NCBI GenBank assembly: GCA_963928595.1
Contig: CAWVFK010000043.1
Span: 1 to 64,000, forward strand
Reading direction: 5' to 3'
DNA length: 64,000 bases
Source of the DNA: Coprosoma sp963928595
GTDB taxonomy: Bacteria > Bacillota_I > Bacilli_A > RF39 > UBA660
The notes under the pieces were generated by a model. The model was not told the DNA's origin and ran no database searches. It saw nothing but the letters and a program-made list of their open reading frames with translations. The position numbers and the translations under genes are program-made. The stretch's first letter is position 1, and each line of letters starts with the position of its first letter. Of the stretch, positions 51,121 to 58,525 are shown one piece after another.

Positions 51121-52464
51121 ATGAATAATATGTTTGACCAAATAGATTTCGGTCCGATGAAACCTTATTTGGAAGATGATGATGTAACTGATATTTCTTA
51201 TGATAATGGTGGACAGATACATTTAAAAACATTATCTAAAGGAATATTTAGAATTGAAAATCCAGCTATTAATAATGCATTTATGGAAAAGCTAGCGTTT
51301 CAATGCTCTAATGTTATGGGTAAAACCTTTAACATGGCTCATCCATTTTTGGATGCTGAAAGTGCAGAGTTACGTTTAGCTTTCATCCATGACTCTGTTG
51401 CACAAAACGGCATTGCATGTGTGGTTCGTAAGACACCAGCTAAGATTCGTTTGCAAAAAGAGAAAATAGTTGCTGATAAATATGTTGAACTTGATATTAT
51501 TGATTTTTTAGAACAATGTGTTTTAGGACATTGTAATATGATAGTTAGTGGTGAAACTGGTTCTGGTAAAACAGAGTTAGTTAAATATTTGGCTTCAAAA
51601 ATTGCTGAAAATGAGAAAGTTATTACAATTGAAGATACTTTGGAACTTCACTTGGATAAGATCTTTCCACATCGTGATATTGTTTCTTTAAAAACAAATA
51701 ATATTGCATCTTATACTGATATTTTGGAAGCTTGTATGAGACAGAACCCTAAGTGGATATTGCTTTCTGAGGTTCGTAGTGCAGAAGCTGTACTGGCAGT
51801 TCGTAATTCAATTTCATCTGGACACTATATTTTATCTACTATTCATGCTGATAAGGCAGTATCTATTCCAAATCGTATGTATAGTTTGCTTGAAACAAAT
51901 CAAGATTTGGATCAGTTTATGAGCTCAATTTGTAGATATATTCAGATTGGTATATATGTTAGAGGATATCAAGATAAAGCAACAAAACATTTTAAACGTG
52001 AGATTGCTGAGGTTACAGAATTTTATGTAACTAGTGATACCAATGAAGCCCGTCATAACATTATTTATCGAAAAGGTGCTGATGGAAAGGTTATTAGAAA
52101 TAATCCATCTCCTTATTTAATTGATTATTTGGAGGTTCAAGGAGTATTTTTACCAAAAGAACTTCAGAATATGGCTGGGGAGCCTTATACTGAAAATGAT
52201 TCTATGAAAAGTAATGCACTGATTAAAGATGATAATAATGATCAATCACAGTCTGCTGCGATAATAGATAATAATTTGATGAATGACTTTACTCAAGAGA
52301 ATGCTCAATCACAAACTGCAAATATTGCAGATGTTAGTTTGACTAATAATATTAATGTTAATAATCAAACTCCAACTAATCCTATGACAAATTTAAGTAC
52401 TACTACGATAAGTCCTTCATCTGGAGTTACTACAGAAGATAAAACTGAGAATTTATTTGAATAA
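51121..52464 (+). CDS. tadA: Type II/IV secretion system ATPase, TadA/CpaF family
   Basis: This 447-residue hexameric ATPase powers assembly of a pilus or secretion machine. Walker A GETGSGKT is at residues 144-151; the Asp box ITIEDTLELHLDK, KWILLSEVRSAEAVLAVRNS (Walker B region) and the His box STIHADKAVSIPNRMYSLLE are all present. The N-terminal domain is shorter than in typical CpaF. The last 100 residues are Asn/Ser/Thr-rich and look disordered. It precedes TadB/TadC-like genes, as in Tad loci. It could also serve as the VirB11-type ATPase for the T4SS-like half of the cluster. Confidence 0.92.
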   Translation: MNNMFDQIDFGPMKPYLEDDDVTDISYDNGGQIHLKTLSKGIFRIENPAINNAFMEKLAFQCSNVMGKTFNMAHPFLDAESAELRLAFIHDSVAQNGIACVVRKTPAKIRLQKEKIVADKYVELDIIDFLEQCVLGHCNMIVSGETGSGKTELVKYLASKIAENEKVITIEDTLELHLDKIFPHRDIVSLKTNNIASYTDILEACMRQNPKWILLSEVRSAEAVLAVRNSISSGHYILSTIHADKAVSIPNRMYSLLETNQDLDQFMSSICRYIQIGIYVRGYQDKATKHFKREIAEVTEFYVTSDTNEARHNIIYRKGADGKVIRNNPSPYLIDYLEVQGVFLPKELQNMAGEPYTENDSMKSNALIKDDNNDQSQSAAIIDNNLMNDFTQENAQSQTANIADVSLTNNINVNNQTPTNPMTNLSTTTISPSSGVTTEDKTENLFE

Positions 52465-52478
52465 AGGAGGGGGATGCA

Positions 52479-53384
52479 ATGACATTTTTGGTATTTATAA
52501 TAGTACTGGCTATTGCGATATTCATTGTTTTATATCGTAATAACAGTAATAGTAATAATGTTTATAAATTTATAAACAAAAAAATTGGTGTAATTTATGA
52601 TAAGTATGCTCCTTATTCATTTAAAGTGGTTAGGGAAAAGGTTAAGGAGTTAGGACAGGAATATACTCCAAGACAATATGCAATTCAAATTGTCGTGTTT
52701 GCTGTTAGTTCAGCGGTTATTACTTATTTGTATTTTTACAATATTGTCGTTTCTTTGATATATTCAGCATTATCTGTTTTAGTTATTCCTTATTTAACTT
52801 ATTTAAGATGTAAAAGGTTATATAGTGAATTTATTTTTGAACAAGTTCAGGTATATACGACAAATACGATTATGGAGTTTGCAACAACTCAATCATTTGT
52901 TAAAGCTTTAGAAGGTGTATATGCTTCTAATGTACTTGAAGATCCAGTTAAATCAGATGTTAAGATGATGATTGATATGGCATATGAGAATGGTACTATT
53001 GATCAATCTCTTAATTATATGAATTCTAAATATGATTTTTACATTGTTAGAAATATGCATCAACTATTTTTACAAATTACTAATGAAGGTTCAAGGGATT
53101 CTGGTGAATCACTTGAAAACATGAGCCAAGATATAGATATGCTAGTTGAATCGGTTTATCGTGATAGAATTGATAGAGCTTCATTCCATAAAAAGTTTTT
53201 ACAATTTGGTATTATCCTTTATTTGATGGTCATGCTTATACAATTTATGCTTGGTATGGAAACTTATAATCAGATGTTAGCAGACTGGTGGGTACAACTT
53301 TTATTACACGGTATTATTTGGTTAAATACGTACTTTATCTTGTCTGGTGAAAAATATTATAATGAAGATGTGGGGGCGGAATAA
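52479..53384 (+). CDS. tadB: TadB-like type II secretion F-family membrane protein
   Basis: This 301-residue inner-membrane platform protein has an N-terminal helix, paired helices around residues 78-105 (YAIQIVVFAVSSAVITYLYF) and a C-terminal pair of helices. The cytoplasmic F domain lies between them. A strong ggagggggatgca site precedes it. Its stop overlaps the start of the TadC-like gene (TAATG). In Tad systems TadB and TadC form the platform driven by TadA. The order TadA-TadB-TadC is intact here. Confidence 0.85.
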   Translation: MTFLVFIIVLAIAIFIVLYRNNSNSNNVYKFINKKIGVIYDKYAPYSFKVVREKVKELGQEYTPRQYAIQIVVFAVSSAVITYLYFYNIVVSLIYSALSVLVIPYLTYLRCKRLYSEFIFEQVQVYTTNTIMEFATTQSFVKALEGVYASNVLEDPVKSDVKMMIDMAYENGTIDQSLNYMNSKYDFYIVRNMHQLFLQITNEGSRDSGESLENMSQDIDMLVESVYRDRIDRASFHKKFLQFGIILYLMVMLIQFMLGMETYNQMLADWWVQLLLHGIIWLNTYFILSGEKYYNEDVGAE

Positions 53385-54178
53385 TGAGTATAGGTATAAC
53401 TTTTATAATTATTGCGGTTATTGTAATATTCTTACTTGAATACAATAATCATTTTAGCTCTAACAAATTCATTAAAGAAACAGAACCATATTTTAGAGTT
53501 TTAATGGAATCTGATTACGAGTTTTTATTAACGGTTAGGTATGGTGGCGATATCGATGTCAATAAAATGTACGGTTTAAGAGTTCGTAATGGTATTATTG
53601 GTATTATATTCTGTTTGTTTATATTTTTAAATCAATTATCATTTGCATATATTTTACTTTCTTTGTTAATTGGTTTTGCGCTTTTTAAGCTGCCATATAT
53701 GCAGCTTAGTAGTTATTATAAGCAAAATTTGCATAAAATTAATTTAATGCTTCCATACTATTTAAAGGGACTAGAAATTTTAATTCAGCATTACACGGTT
53801 CCAGTTGCTCTTGCTAGATCTATTGATACTGCTCCTGAAATATTTAAACCAGGATTAAGAAAATTAGTGGCTAAAATAGATGCAGGTGATTCATCTGTAC
53901 AACCTTATATGGATTTTGCGAATGAATATCCTGTTCGTGATTCAATGAGAATGATGCGACTTTTGTATCGTTTGGGTCTTGGTAGCCAGGAAAACAAGCA
54001 AGAACAGTTGATGATGTTTTCAAGAACTATATCTACTTTACAGAATAAAGCACGTGAGCAAAAGTATAAAGAGCGTTTAGAAAAGATGGAAAATAAGACA
54101 ATGGTAATGTTATTTGGTACTGGTGGAGGTATTTTAGGTTTCTTACTTTTGTCAATGATGATGATGATGAACTATTAA
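53384..54178 (+). CDS. tadC: TadC-like type II secretion F-family membrane protein
   Basis: This 264-residue platform protein has an N-terminal helix (ITFIIIAVIVIFLLEYN), a helix pair around residues 66-105, a cytoplasmic domain with LMLPYYLKGLEILIQHYTVP, and one C-terminal helix (FGTGGGILGFLLLSMMMMMN). The domain plan matches TadC and the T2SS F fold. It is coupled to TadB by overlap and is followed by a separate promoter and the pilin candidate. Confidence 0.82.
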   Translation: MSIGITFIIIAVIVIFLLEYNNHFSSNKFIKETEPYFRVLMESDYEFLLTVRYGGDIDVNKMYGLRVRNGIIGIIFCLFIFLNQLSFAYILLSLLIGFALFKLPYMQLSSYYKQNLHKINLMLPYYLKGLEILIQHYTVPVALARSIDTAPEIFKPGLRKLVAKIDAGDSSVQPYMDFANEYPVRDSMRMMRLLYRLGLGSQENKQEQLMMFSRTISTLQNKAREQKYKERLEKMENKTMVMLFGTGGGILGFLLLSMMMMMNY

Positions 54179-54181
54179 TGA

Positions 54182-54210
54182 TAGTCAAATTTAATAAAAT
54201 GTGTTATAAT
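54182..54210 (+). promoter_or_regulatory. Predicted promoter for the pilin candidate
   Basis: TAGTCA (54182-54187), a 17-bp spacer and TATAAT (54205-54210). The -35 box is imperfect. A strong aggagggtaggtgat site follows. Confidence 0.6.
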
Positions 54211-54237
54211 TTAAAATAGGAGGGTAGGTGATAAGAA

Positions 54238-54474
54238 ATGAAGGAAGCAGCAGGTGAAGCAAACTTAACAGTTGTTGCAATTATTTTGATTGGTGTTATC
54301 GTTGCTGTTGTTACACCACTTATTACTAGTTTGATGAGTAATACAGCCAGTAGGGCTTGTTGTACAGATGCTGGTGGTGTATGGAAAGGTGGTCAATGTA
54401 CACCAGGTGATAGTAATTCTTATGATGCGTCAAGCTATCGAACATGTGTTGAAAATTCTAATTCAGACAATTAA
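54238..54474 (+). CDS. Flp/prepilin-like small protein, major pilin candidate
   Basis: The 78-residue protein has the short N-terminus MKEAAG-E followed by a long hydrophobic helix (NLTVVAIILIGVIVAVVTPL) and a small hydrophilic end with four Cys (ACCTDAGG..GGQC..YRTC). This is the layout of a class III/Flp-type prepilin, with possible cleavage at Gly6/Glu7. It has its own promoter, the best ribosome-binding site nearby and a terminator directly after it. All of that fits a highly expressed major pilin. No prepilin peptidase gene is visible in the window. Confidence 0.72.
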   Translation: MKEAAGEANLTVVAIILIGVIVAVVTPLITSLMSNTASRACCTDAGGVWKGGQCTPGDSNSYDASSYRTCVENSNSDN

Positions 54475-54477
54475 TTG

Positions 54478-54499
54478 CTTGCTTTAAAGCAAGTTTTTC
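54478..54499 (+). terminator. Terminator/attenuator after the pilin candidate
   Basis: The palindrome cttgctttaaagcaag (54478-54493) is followed by T5. Situated inside the cluster, it would raise pilin transcripts over downstream ones. Confidence 0.7.
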
Positions 54500-54520
54500 T
54501 TGATAAGGCGGTGATTTAAA

Positions 54521-55018
54521 GTGCGTGAGAGTATTGGTAGTGTGTTTCTATATAATATAATAATTATATTTGTTATTATAGTATTTGGTTTGCTTTCAGC
54601 AACTATTAGTTATTATAAAGCTTTTAAAGTTAATGAACGCCTTTTGTTTTCCTTGGATAAATTTGAAGGTTATAATAGATTTTCTAAAGAAGAGATGGAG
54701 AATTTTTTGGCGAGTATTGGATATACATATAATCCAGATGGTCAAAGTGATTGTCCTAAGGAAAAAGATGGTGGGGTTTTAATTAGTACTAATAATACTC
54801 ATTATTTGTATTGTGTATATTATCATGAAGATGATAGGGGAAGCCAAGAACAAAATAGACTTAATGATGATGATGAACCCATTTACTATAATTATGCATT
54901 AACTAGTTATATCTATGTTGATTTACCAATTGTCGGTGCCTTTAAATTGCCGGTTTATACAAAGGGTGAAAGAATATATAATTTTAGTGATAGCCAAGAA
55001 CAGGGGGCGAGAGTATGA
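54521..55018 (+). CDS. Minor-pilin-like protein 1
   Basis: This 165-residue protein has a hydrophobic N-terminal helix after a short charged start (RESIGSVFLYNIIIIFVIIVFG), then YYKAFKVNERLL and an exposed domain with a Cys pair (DCPKE and YLYCVYY). It is a clear paralog of the next gene: both share the S/SY-KAFKV segment, an EEW/EENF-IG(N)IGY motif, YxYCVY and the C-terminal YxYxDxPI pattern. The start is GTG 54521 after ggcggtgattta. They are probably minor pilins or pseudopilins. Confidence 0.72.
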   Translation: MRESIGSVFLYNIIIIFVIIVFGLLSATISYYKAFKVNERLLFSLDKFEGYNRFSKEEMENFLASIGYTYNPDGQSDCPKEKDGGVLISTNNTHYLYCVYYHEDDRGSQEQNRLNDDDEPIYYNYALTSYIYVDLPIVGAFKLPVYTKGERIYNFSDSQEQGARV

Positions 55019-55500
55019 AAGAAGCTATAGCAAATGCAGGTATATTTAATCTAGTCATTATATTTGTTATAATTCTAATTGCTTTCTTTATTGGCTCACT
55101 TTCTTATTCTAAAGCTTTTAAAGTAAAAAATAAGATAATTGAAGAGATTGAAAAAGATCAAGCTTATACTACTGGTGTAAATAATTCTACTGAAGATAGA
55201 GTAGAAGAATGGATTGGGAATATTGGTTATAGAGTAAATACTGGTAATGATAGAAATAGTGTGAATTGTCCTACAGTTACTGGCAATGGCGGAGAGCAAG
55301 GTAAACTTGTAAATTCTGATGGTGATTATCAGTATTGCGTGTATGAGTTTGACACTTGTACAGCTAGGTCTGATAAGGCAAAATGTGGTAAGTATTACCG
55401 TGTAACAGCTTATATGTATTTTGATATTCCAATTTTAAGTGGTTTACTTAGAATACCAGTAAGTGGTGAGACTATGATATTTAATGAGGTAGATAGTTAA
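55015..55500 (+). CDS. Minor-pilin-like protein 2
   Basis: The 161-residue paralog of the preceding protein: hydrophobic N-terminus (FNLVIIFVIILIAFFIGSLS), then SYSKAFKVKNK, ERVEEWIGNIGYRV-like segment, QYCVYEFDTC with added cysteines, and AYMYFDIPILSGLLRIPVSG. It overlaps its neighbour by 4 bases (ATGA), so the pair is coupled. The extra Cys (DTCTARSDKAKCGKYY) suggest a second disulfide. Confidence 0.72.
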   Translation: MKEAIANAGIFNLVIIFVIILIAFFIGSLSYSKAFKVKNKIIEEIEKDQAYTTGVNNSTEDRVEEWIGNIGYRVNTGNDRNSVNCPTVTGNGGEQGKLVNSDGDYQYCVYEFDTCTARSDKAKCGKYYRVTAYMYFDIPILSGLLRIPVSGETMIFNEVDS

Positions 55501-55514
55501 GGAGGCGAAGAAGA

Positions 55515-56525
55515 GTGAATGTAATAATTGCTAATAAATATCGTGATGCTTTAGCTAGTTTAGATATTGAAGTTATTAAAAAACTGGAAGGAGAATTTAC
55601 AGTTGATGAAATTATTGAAACATTTAAAAATTTCTTTTTCCAGAAAATGATTTTAGATATTACAGCTTTAAAGGATTATAAAAACATTAAAACTTTACAA
55701 CAGTTATCTTTATCGCTTGATATGGATAGAGTGATATTATTATTGGATGGTTCACCCGAAACTTCTGATCCAGAATATTTATCTGATTTAATTTCGATGA
55801 GAATATATAATTTTACGATGAATGTTGAGGGCGTTAAATGGTTATATGATCATCCTAATAGTTATCGTGATGTAGCGCAGTATCATCAGTTAGATACAAC
55901 TCATGGTGCTGGCTATGCTAGTCCGACGATTCAACCCCAAGGATATCAGGATTTTAAACAAAATACTGTGATTTGTTTTAAAGATATTACTCCTGGAGCT
56001 GGGGCTACTACATTAACTTATATTGCTAAAAAACAATTGGCTCGTAATTATGATGTTGTGGCTATTGAAGTTGATAAACATGATTTTATGTATTTTGATG
56101 AAGATAAGATGTATAGTGTTTCTAGTAATGAGCTTGGTAATACTATTTCTAAATATAATAATGCTGAAGTCATTTTGATCGATGGAAATACAAGTCAAAC
56201 AACCGAAGCTTTGGCTAATGAGACGATTTATTTATTGGAGCCTTCTAAGATTCAGCTTAATAAATTATTGGCTCGTGATCCTAATGTTTTAGAAAGAAAT
56301 AAGAATAAAAAAGTTGTTTTGAATCAATGTATGTTAAGTAGCCAAGACGTTTCTGATTTTGAATATGAGACAGGACTTAGTGTTTTTGCTACGATACCGC
56401 CTTTAAATGACCAAAGTGCTGATAATGAAGCTTTAGATAAATTTTTAGTTAAACTTGGTTTTTATAAACAAGATGTTTCTAGTCAAGTTGGTAATAAAAA
56501 AGGTCTTATGGGACTGTTTAAATAG
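55515..56525 (+). CDS. TadZ/CpaE-like protein with degenerate P-loop
   Basis: This 336-residue protein has an N-terminal receiver-like half and a C-terminal ParA/MinD-like half, the plan of TadZ/CpaE, which localises Tad pili. The P-loop position reads TPGAGATTL (P160 to T166): the usual Lys before Thr-Thr is replaced by Ala, so ATP hydrolysis is doubtful. Later segments (VILIDGNTSQTTEALANETI; KKVVLNQCML) match the ParA-like core. The start is GTG 55515 after aggaggcgaag. A terminator follows, marking the end of the pilus-like half. Confidence 0.78.
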   Translation: MNVIIANKYRDALASLDIEVIKKLEGEFTVDEIIETFKNFFFQKMILDITALKDYKNIKTLQQLSLSLDMDRVILLLDGSPETSDPEYLSDLISMRIYNFTMNVEGVKWLYDHPNSYRDVAQYHQLDTTHGAGYASPTIQPQGYQDFKQNTVICFKDITPGAGATTLTYIAKKQLARNYDVVAIEVDKHDFMYFDEDKMYSVSSNELGNTISKYNNAEVILIDGNTSQTTEALANETIYLLEPSKIQLNKLLARDPNVLERNKNKKVVLNQCMLSSQDVSDFEYETGLSVFATIPPLNDQSADNEALDKFLVKLGFYKQDVSSQVGNKKGLMGLFK

Positions 56526-56536
56526 TCTCTTTTTTA
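56509..56536 (+). terminator. Rho-independent terminator after the TadZ-like gene
   Basis: The stem gggactg / tagtctc (G-U pairs) with loop tttaaa is followed by T6. It separates the Tad-like half from the T4SS-like half. Confidence 0.7.
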
Positions 56537-56559
56537 TTTGTAAAACTCTTTTATTTCTA

Positions 56560-56588
56560 TTGACAAAAATGGCAATAAAAGGTATATT
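56560..56588 (+). promoter_or_regulatory. Predicted promoter of the VirB2-like genes
   Basis: TTGACA (56560-56565), a 17-bp spacer and TATATT (56583-56588), followed by agaggagg before the start at 56619. Confidence 0.75.
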
Positions 56589-56618
56589 TATAGTATGAGT
56601 TAAGAGGAGGTTAATTTT

Positions 56619-56969
56619 ATGAATTTAGTAAATACTTTAGAATATTGTGCCGGAACTTTAGGTAATGGTATTCCAGAGGGAATTGGAAATGTTGTTCATT
56701 TGATTGTTGTAGCTATTCAAGTTGTAGTTCCAATATTATTAATTATTTGGGGTATGATTGATTTTGCTAAAGCTATTATTGGTCAAGATGAAGATAAAAT
56801 TAAAGCTGGTCAAAGAACATTTTTAAAGAGATTAATTGCGGCAGTAGTTGTATTCTTAGTTGTTACAATTGTTAATTTGGCAATTAATTTAGCAGCTAGT
56901 GTTGGCGGTGAAGGAAATGATGCTAATACTGCTTGGACTTGTGCAAAAGAATTAATTAATGGACATTAG
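56619..56969 (+). CDS. VirB2/TrbC-like small two-helix protein 1
   Basis: This 116-residue protein has an N-terminal Cys (C10), a first helix VVAIQVVVPILLIIWGMIDF, a charged loop (QDEDKIKAGQRTFLKRL), a second helix (IAAVVVFLVVTIVNLAINLA) and a tail with the second Cys in AWTCAKELING. Two helices with a basic loop is the VirB2/TrbC pilin plan of type IV secretion systems, though no cleaved signal peptide is visible. The next gene is a paralog. It opens the T4SS-like half under its own promoter. Confidence 0.72.
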   Translation: MNLVNTLEYCAGTLGNGIPEGIGNVVHLIVVAIQVVVPILLIIWGMIDFAKAIIGQDEDKIKAGQRTFLKRLIAAVVVFLVVTIVNLAINLAASVGGEGNDANTAWTCAKELINGH

Positions 56970-57004
56970 TCTTTAGATTTTGATTTAGAAAGTAGGAATT
57001 TGAT

Positions 57005-57397
57005 ATGGATTTATTTTATCTATTAGATGCTGCTGATTCAACATTATGTGAGGGTATTTTAGTTCCAAATGTTTTGTTTAATGTTGTGTCAACCATTATT
57101 ACAGGTATTAAAATAGTAGTTCCAATATTATTAATTATATGGGGAATGCTTGATTTTGCAAAATCTGTTATTGCAAAAAAGGAAGAAGATATTAAAAAAT
57201 ATCAAAAAGCCTTTGTATCACGTCTTATTTCTGCTTTAATTGTATTTTTAATAATATTTGTAGTTCAACTTGCTGTTAATTTAGTTTCTGGAGTAGAGGA
57301 TAGTGCTAATCCAGATGGTACAACTGTCAGTGACATATGGAGCTGTAGTAAGAAATTTATTAATGGTGTTGATACTAATGAAAATGCTGAAGAATAG
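57005..57397 (+). CDS. VirB2/TrbC-like small two-helix protein 2
   Basis: This 130-residue paralog of the preceding protein shares the core IVVPILLIIWGMLDFAKSVI, a charged loop (KKEEDIKKYQKAF), the second helix SALIVFLIIFVVQLAVNLV, and the tail DIWSCSKKFING, which matches WTCAKELING. An N-terminal Cys is at residue 15. The two cysteines flanking the helices are thus conserved. The start follows aagtaggaatttgat. A hairpin terminator lies just downstream. Confidence 0.72.
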   Translation: MDLFYLLDAADSTLCEGILVPNVLFNVVSTIITGIKIVVPILLIIWGMLDFAKSVIAKKEEDIKKYQKAFVSRLISALIVFLIIFVVQLAVNLVSGVEDSANPDGTTVSDIWSCSKKFINGVDTNENAEE

Positions 57398-57425
57398 AGT
57401 TATCGAATTGATAATTCTATTTTTA
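57396..57425 (+). terminator. Rho-independent terminator after VirB2-like gene 2
   Basis: The stem agagttatc / gataattct (one G-U pair) has a 5-nt loop and T5. The stop codon is at its base. Confidence 0.7.
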
Positions 57426-57455
57426 TGTTTTGTCAATTTTTTGTATATTAATTGT

Positions 57456-57483
57456 TTGTTACTTTACTAAATTATGTTATAAT
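57456..57483 (+). promoter_or_regulatory. Predicted promoter before the secreted VirB2-like fusion gene
   Basis: TTGTTA (57456-57461), a 16-bp spacer and TATAAT (57478-57483). Confidence 0.6.
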
Positions 57484-57515
57484 GATTATGTATTATATTC
57501 TAAGTGGGTGACTTT

Positions 57516-58511
57516 ATGAAAAAAATTTTTGCTTCAATTGTTATAATTATTAGCATATTTTTTATAAAAATTAATGATGTTAGTGCTGCGTGTAGTTGTT
57601 ATTTTACTGGTCAATTAATGACTGATAATGATGGATATAGAACAGACTATTTGTTGGAAGTGAGTTTAACAGCAGGTCAAGATCCTAAAATTATATATTT
57701 TGGTGAAAGTGGTTTTGATGTTGAATCTGGTGAAAGTGGGGCTTATAATAATTTAACCAACGAAATGGTTTCAAACAATAAATTTTTGAAAAATTTTGGT
57801 GATGATCAACGTGCTCTTGCTGACAATGTTGCTAAAGCAGGTTGCCCAGTTACTGGAGCTTCTGCTGGCTGTAATCGTTTTACCATTTATTATGAAAGCT
57901 GGGATGGACCATCGGGTAGAGATAGGAGAATTTTTTGGAAAGCTCCAACTATAAGTGAAAATGTGCCTATTATTGGTAGTATACCTGGAGTTGGTGATCA
58001 GGTTGCTTGGGATCCAACAGCTGTTCATTCTGATAAATTTAGAGCAATTTCTAAAGAAAATTACTCAAAATTAAAAAAGGCTGATAGTGCTGCTAGCACT
58101 ATTGAAGATTTAGGCCTCGAAGATTCTGATTTTTCTGCAGAAATTCTTGCAATTCGAAAATGGGCACAACAGACAGGTCAAACTAATATTGAAGATATTG
58201 GTGATCCCTGCTTAATTATTGATGGCTCACTACAAGAATTATTAAGTCATGTTTTTTGGATTATTAGTATTTTAGGAATTATATTGGTTGTTGTGATGAC
58301 AGCATTAAGTTTTATAAAAGCGATTGTTGGATCTGATGACGAAAAATTTAGGGATGCTTTTAGACATTTATTTACAAGAATTATTGTTGTAATCATTCTT
58401 TTATTACTTCCAATGCTTTTAAGATTTATAATATCTATAATTAATGATAATGTGTCTGGCGTTGTTAAAATTGGTTCAGATGGTAAAACACCATTTTGTG
58501 ATATTGCCTAG
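57516..58511 (+). CDS. Secreted Cys-containing domain fused to a VirB2-like two-helix module
   Basis: This 331-residue protein begins with a signal peptide (KKIFASIVIIISIFFIKIND, cut near VSA-A) followed by ACSCYF. The middle is a soluble domain of about 200 residues without known relatives. The C-terminal part repeats the small-protein module: Cys (GDPCLIIDGSL), helix FWIISILGIILVVVMTALSF, charged loop (GSDDEKFRDAFRHLFTR), helix IVVIILLLLPMLLRFIISII and a final Cys (PFCDIA). I chose ATG 57516 behind gggtgac; an in-frame GTG lies 12 bases upstream. Likely a large variant of the VirB2-like subunits. Confidence 0.72.
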   Translation: MKKIFASIVIIISIFFIKINDVSAACSCYFTGQLMTDNDGYRTDYLLEVSLTAGQDPKIIYFGESGFDVESGESGAYNNLTNEMVSNNKFLKNFGDDQRALADNVAKAGCPVTGASAGCNRFTIYYESWDGPSGRDRRIFWKAPTISENVPIIGSIPGVGDQVAWDPTAVHSDKFRAISKENYSKLKKADSAASTIEDLGLEDSDFSAEILAIRKWAQQTGQTNIEDIGDPCLIIDGSLQELLSHVFWIISILGIILVVVMTALSFIKAIVGSDDEKFRDAFRHLFTRIIVVIILLLLPMLLRFIISIINDNVSGVVKIGSDGKTPFCDIA

Positions 58512-58525
58512 TAAAGGAGGATTTT

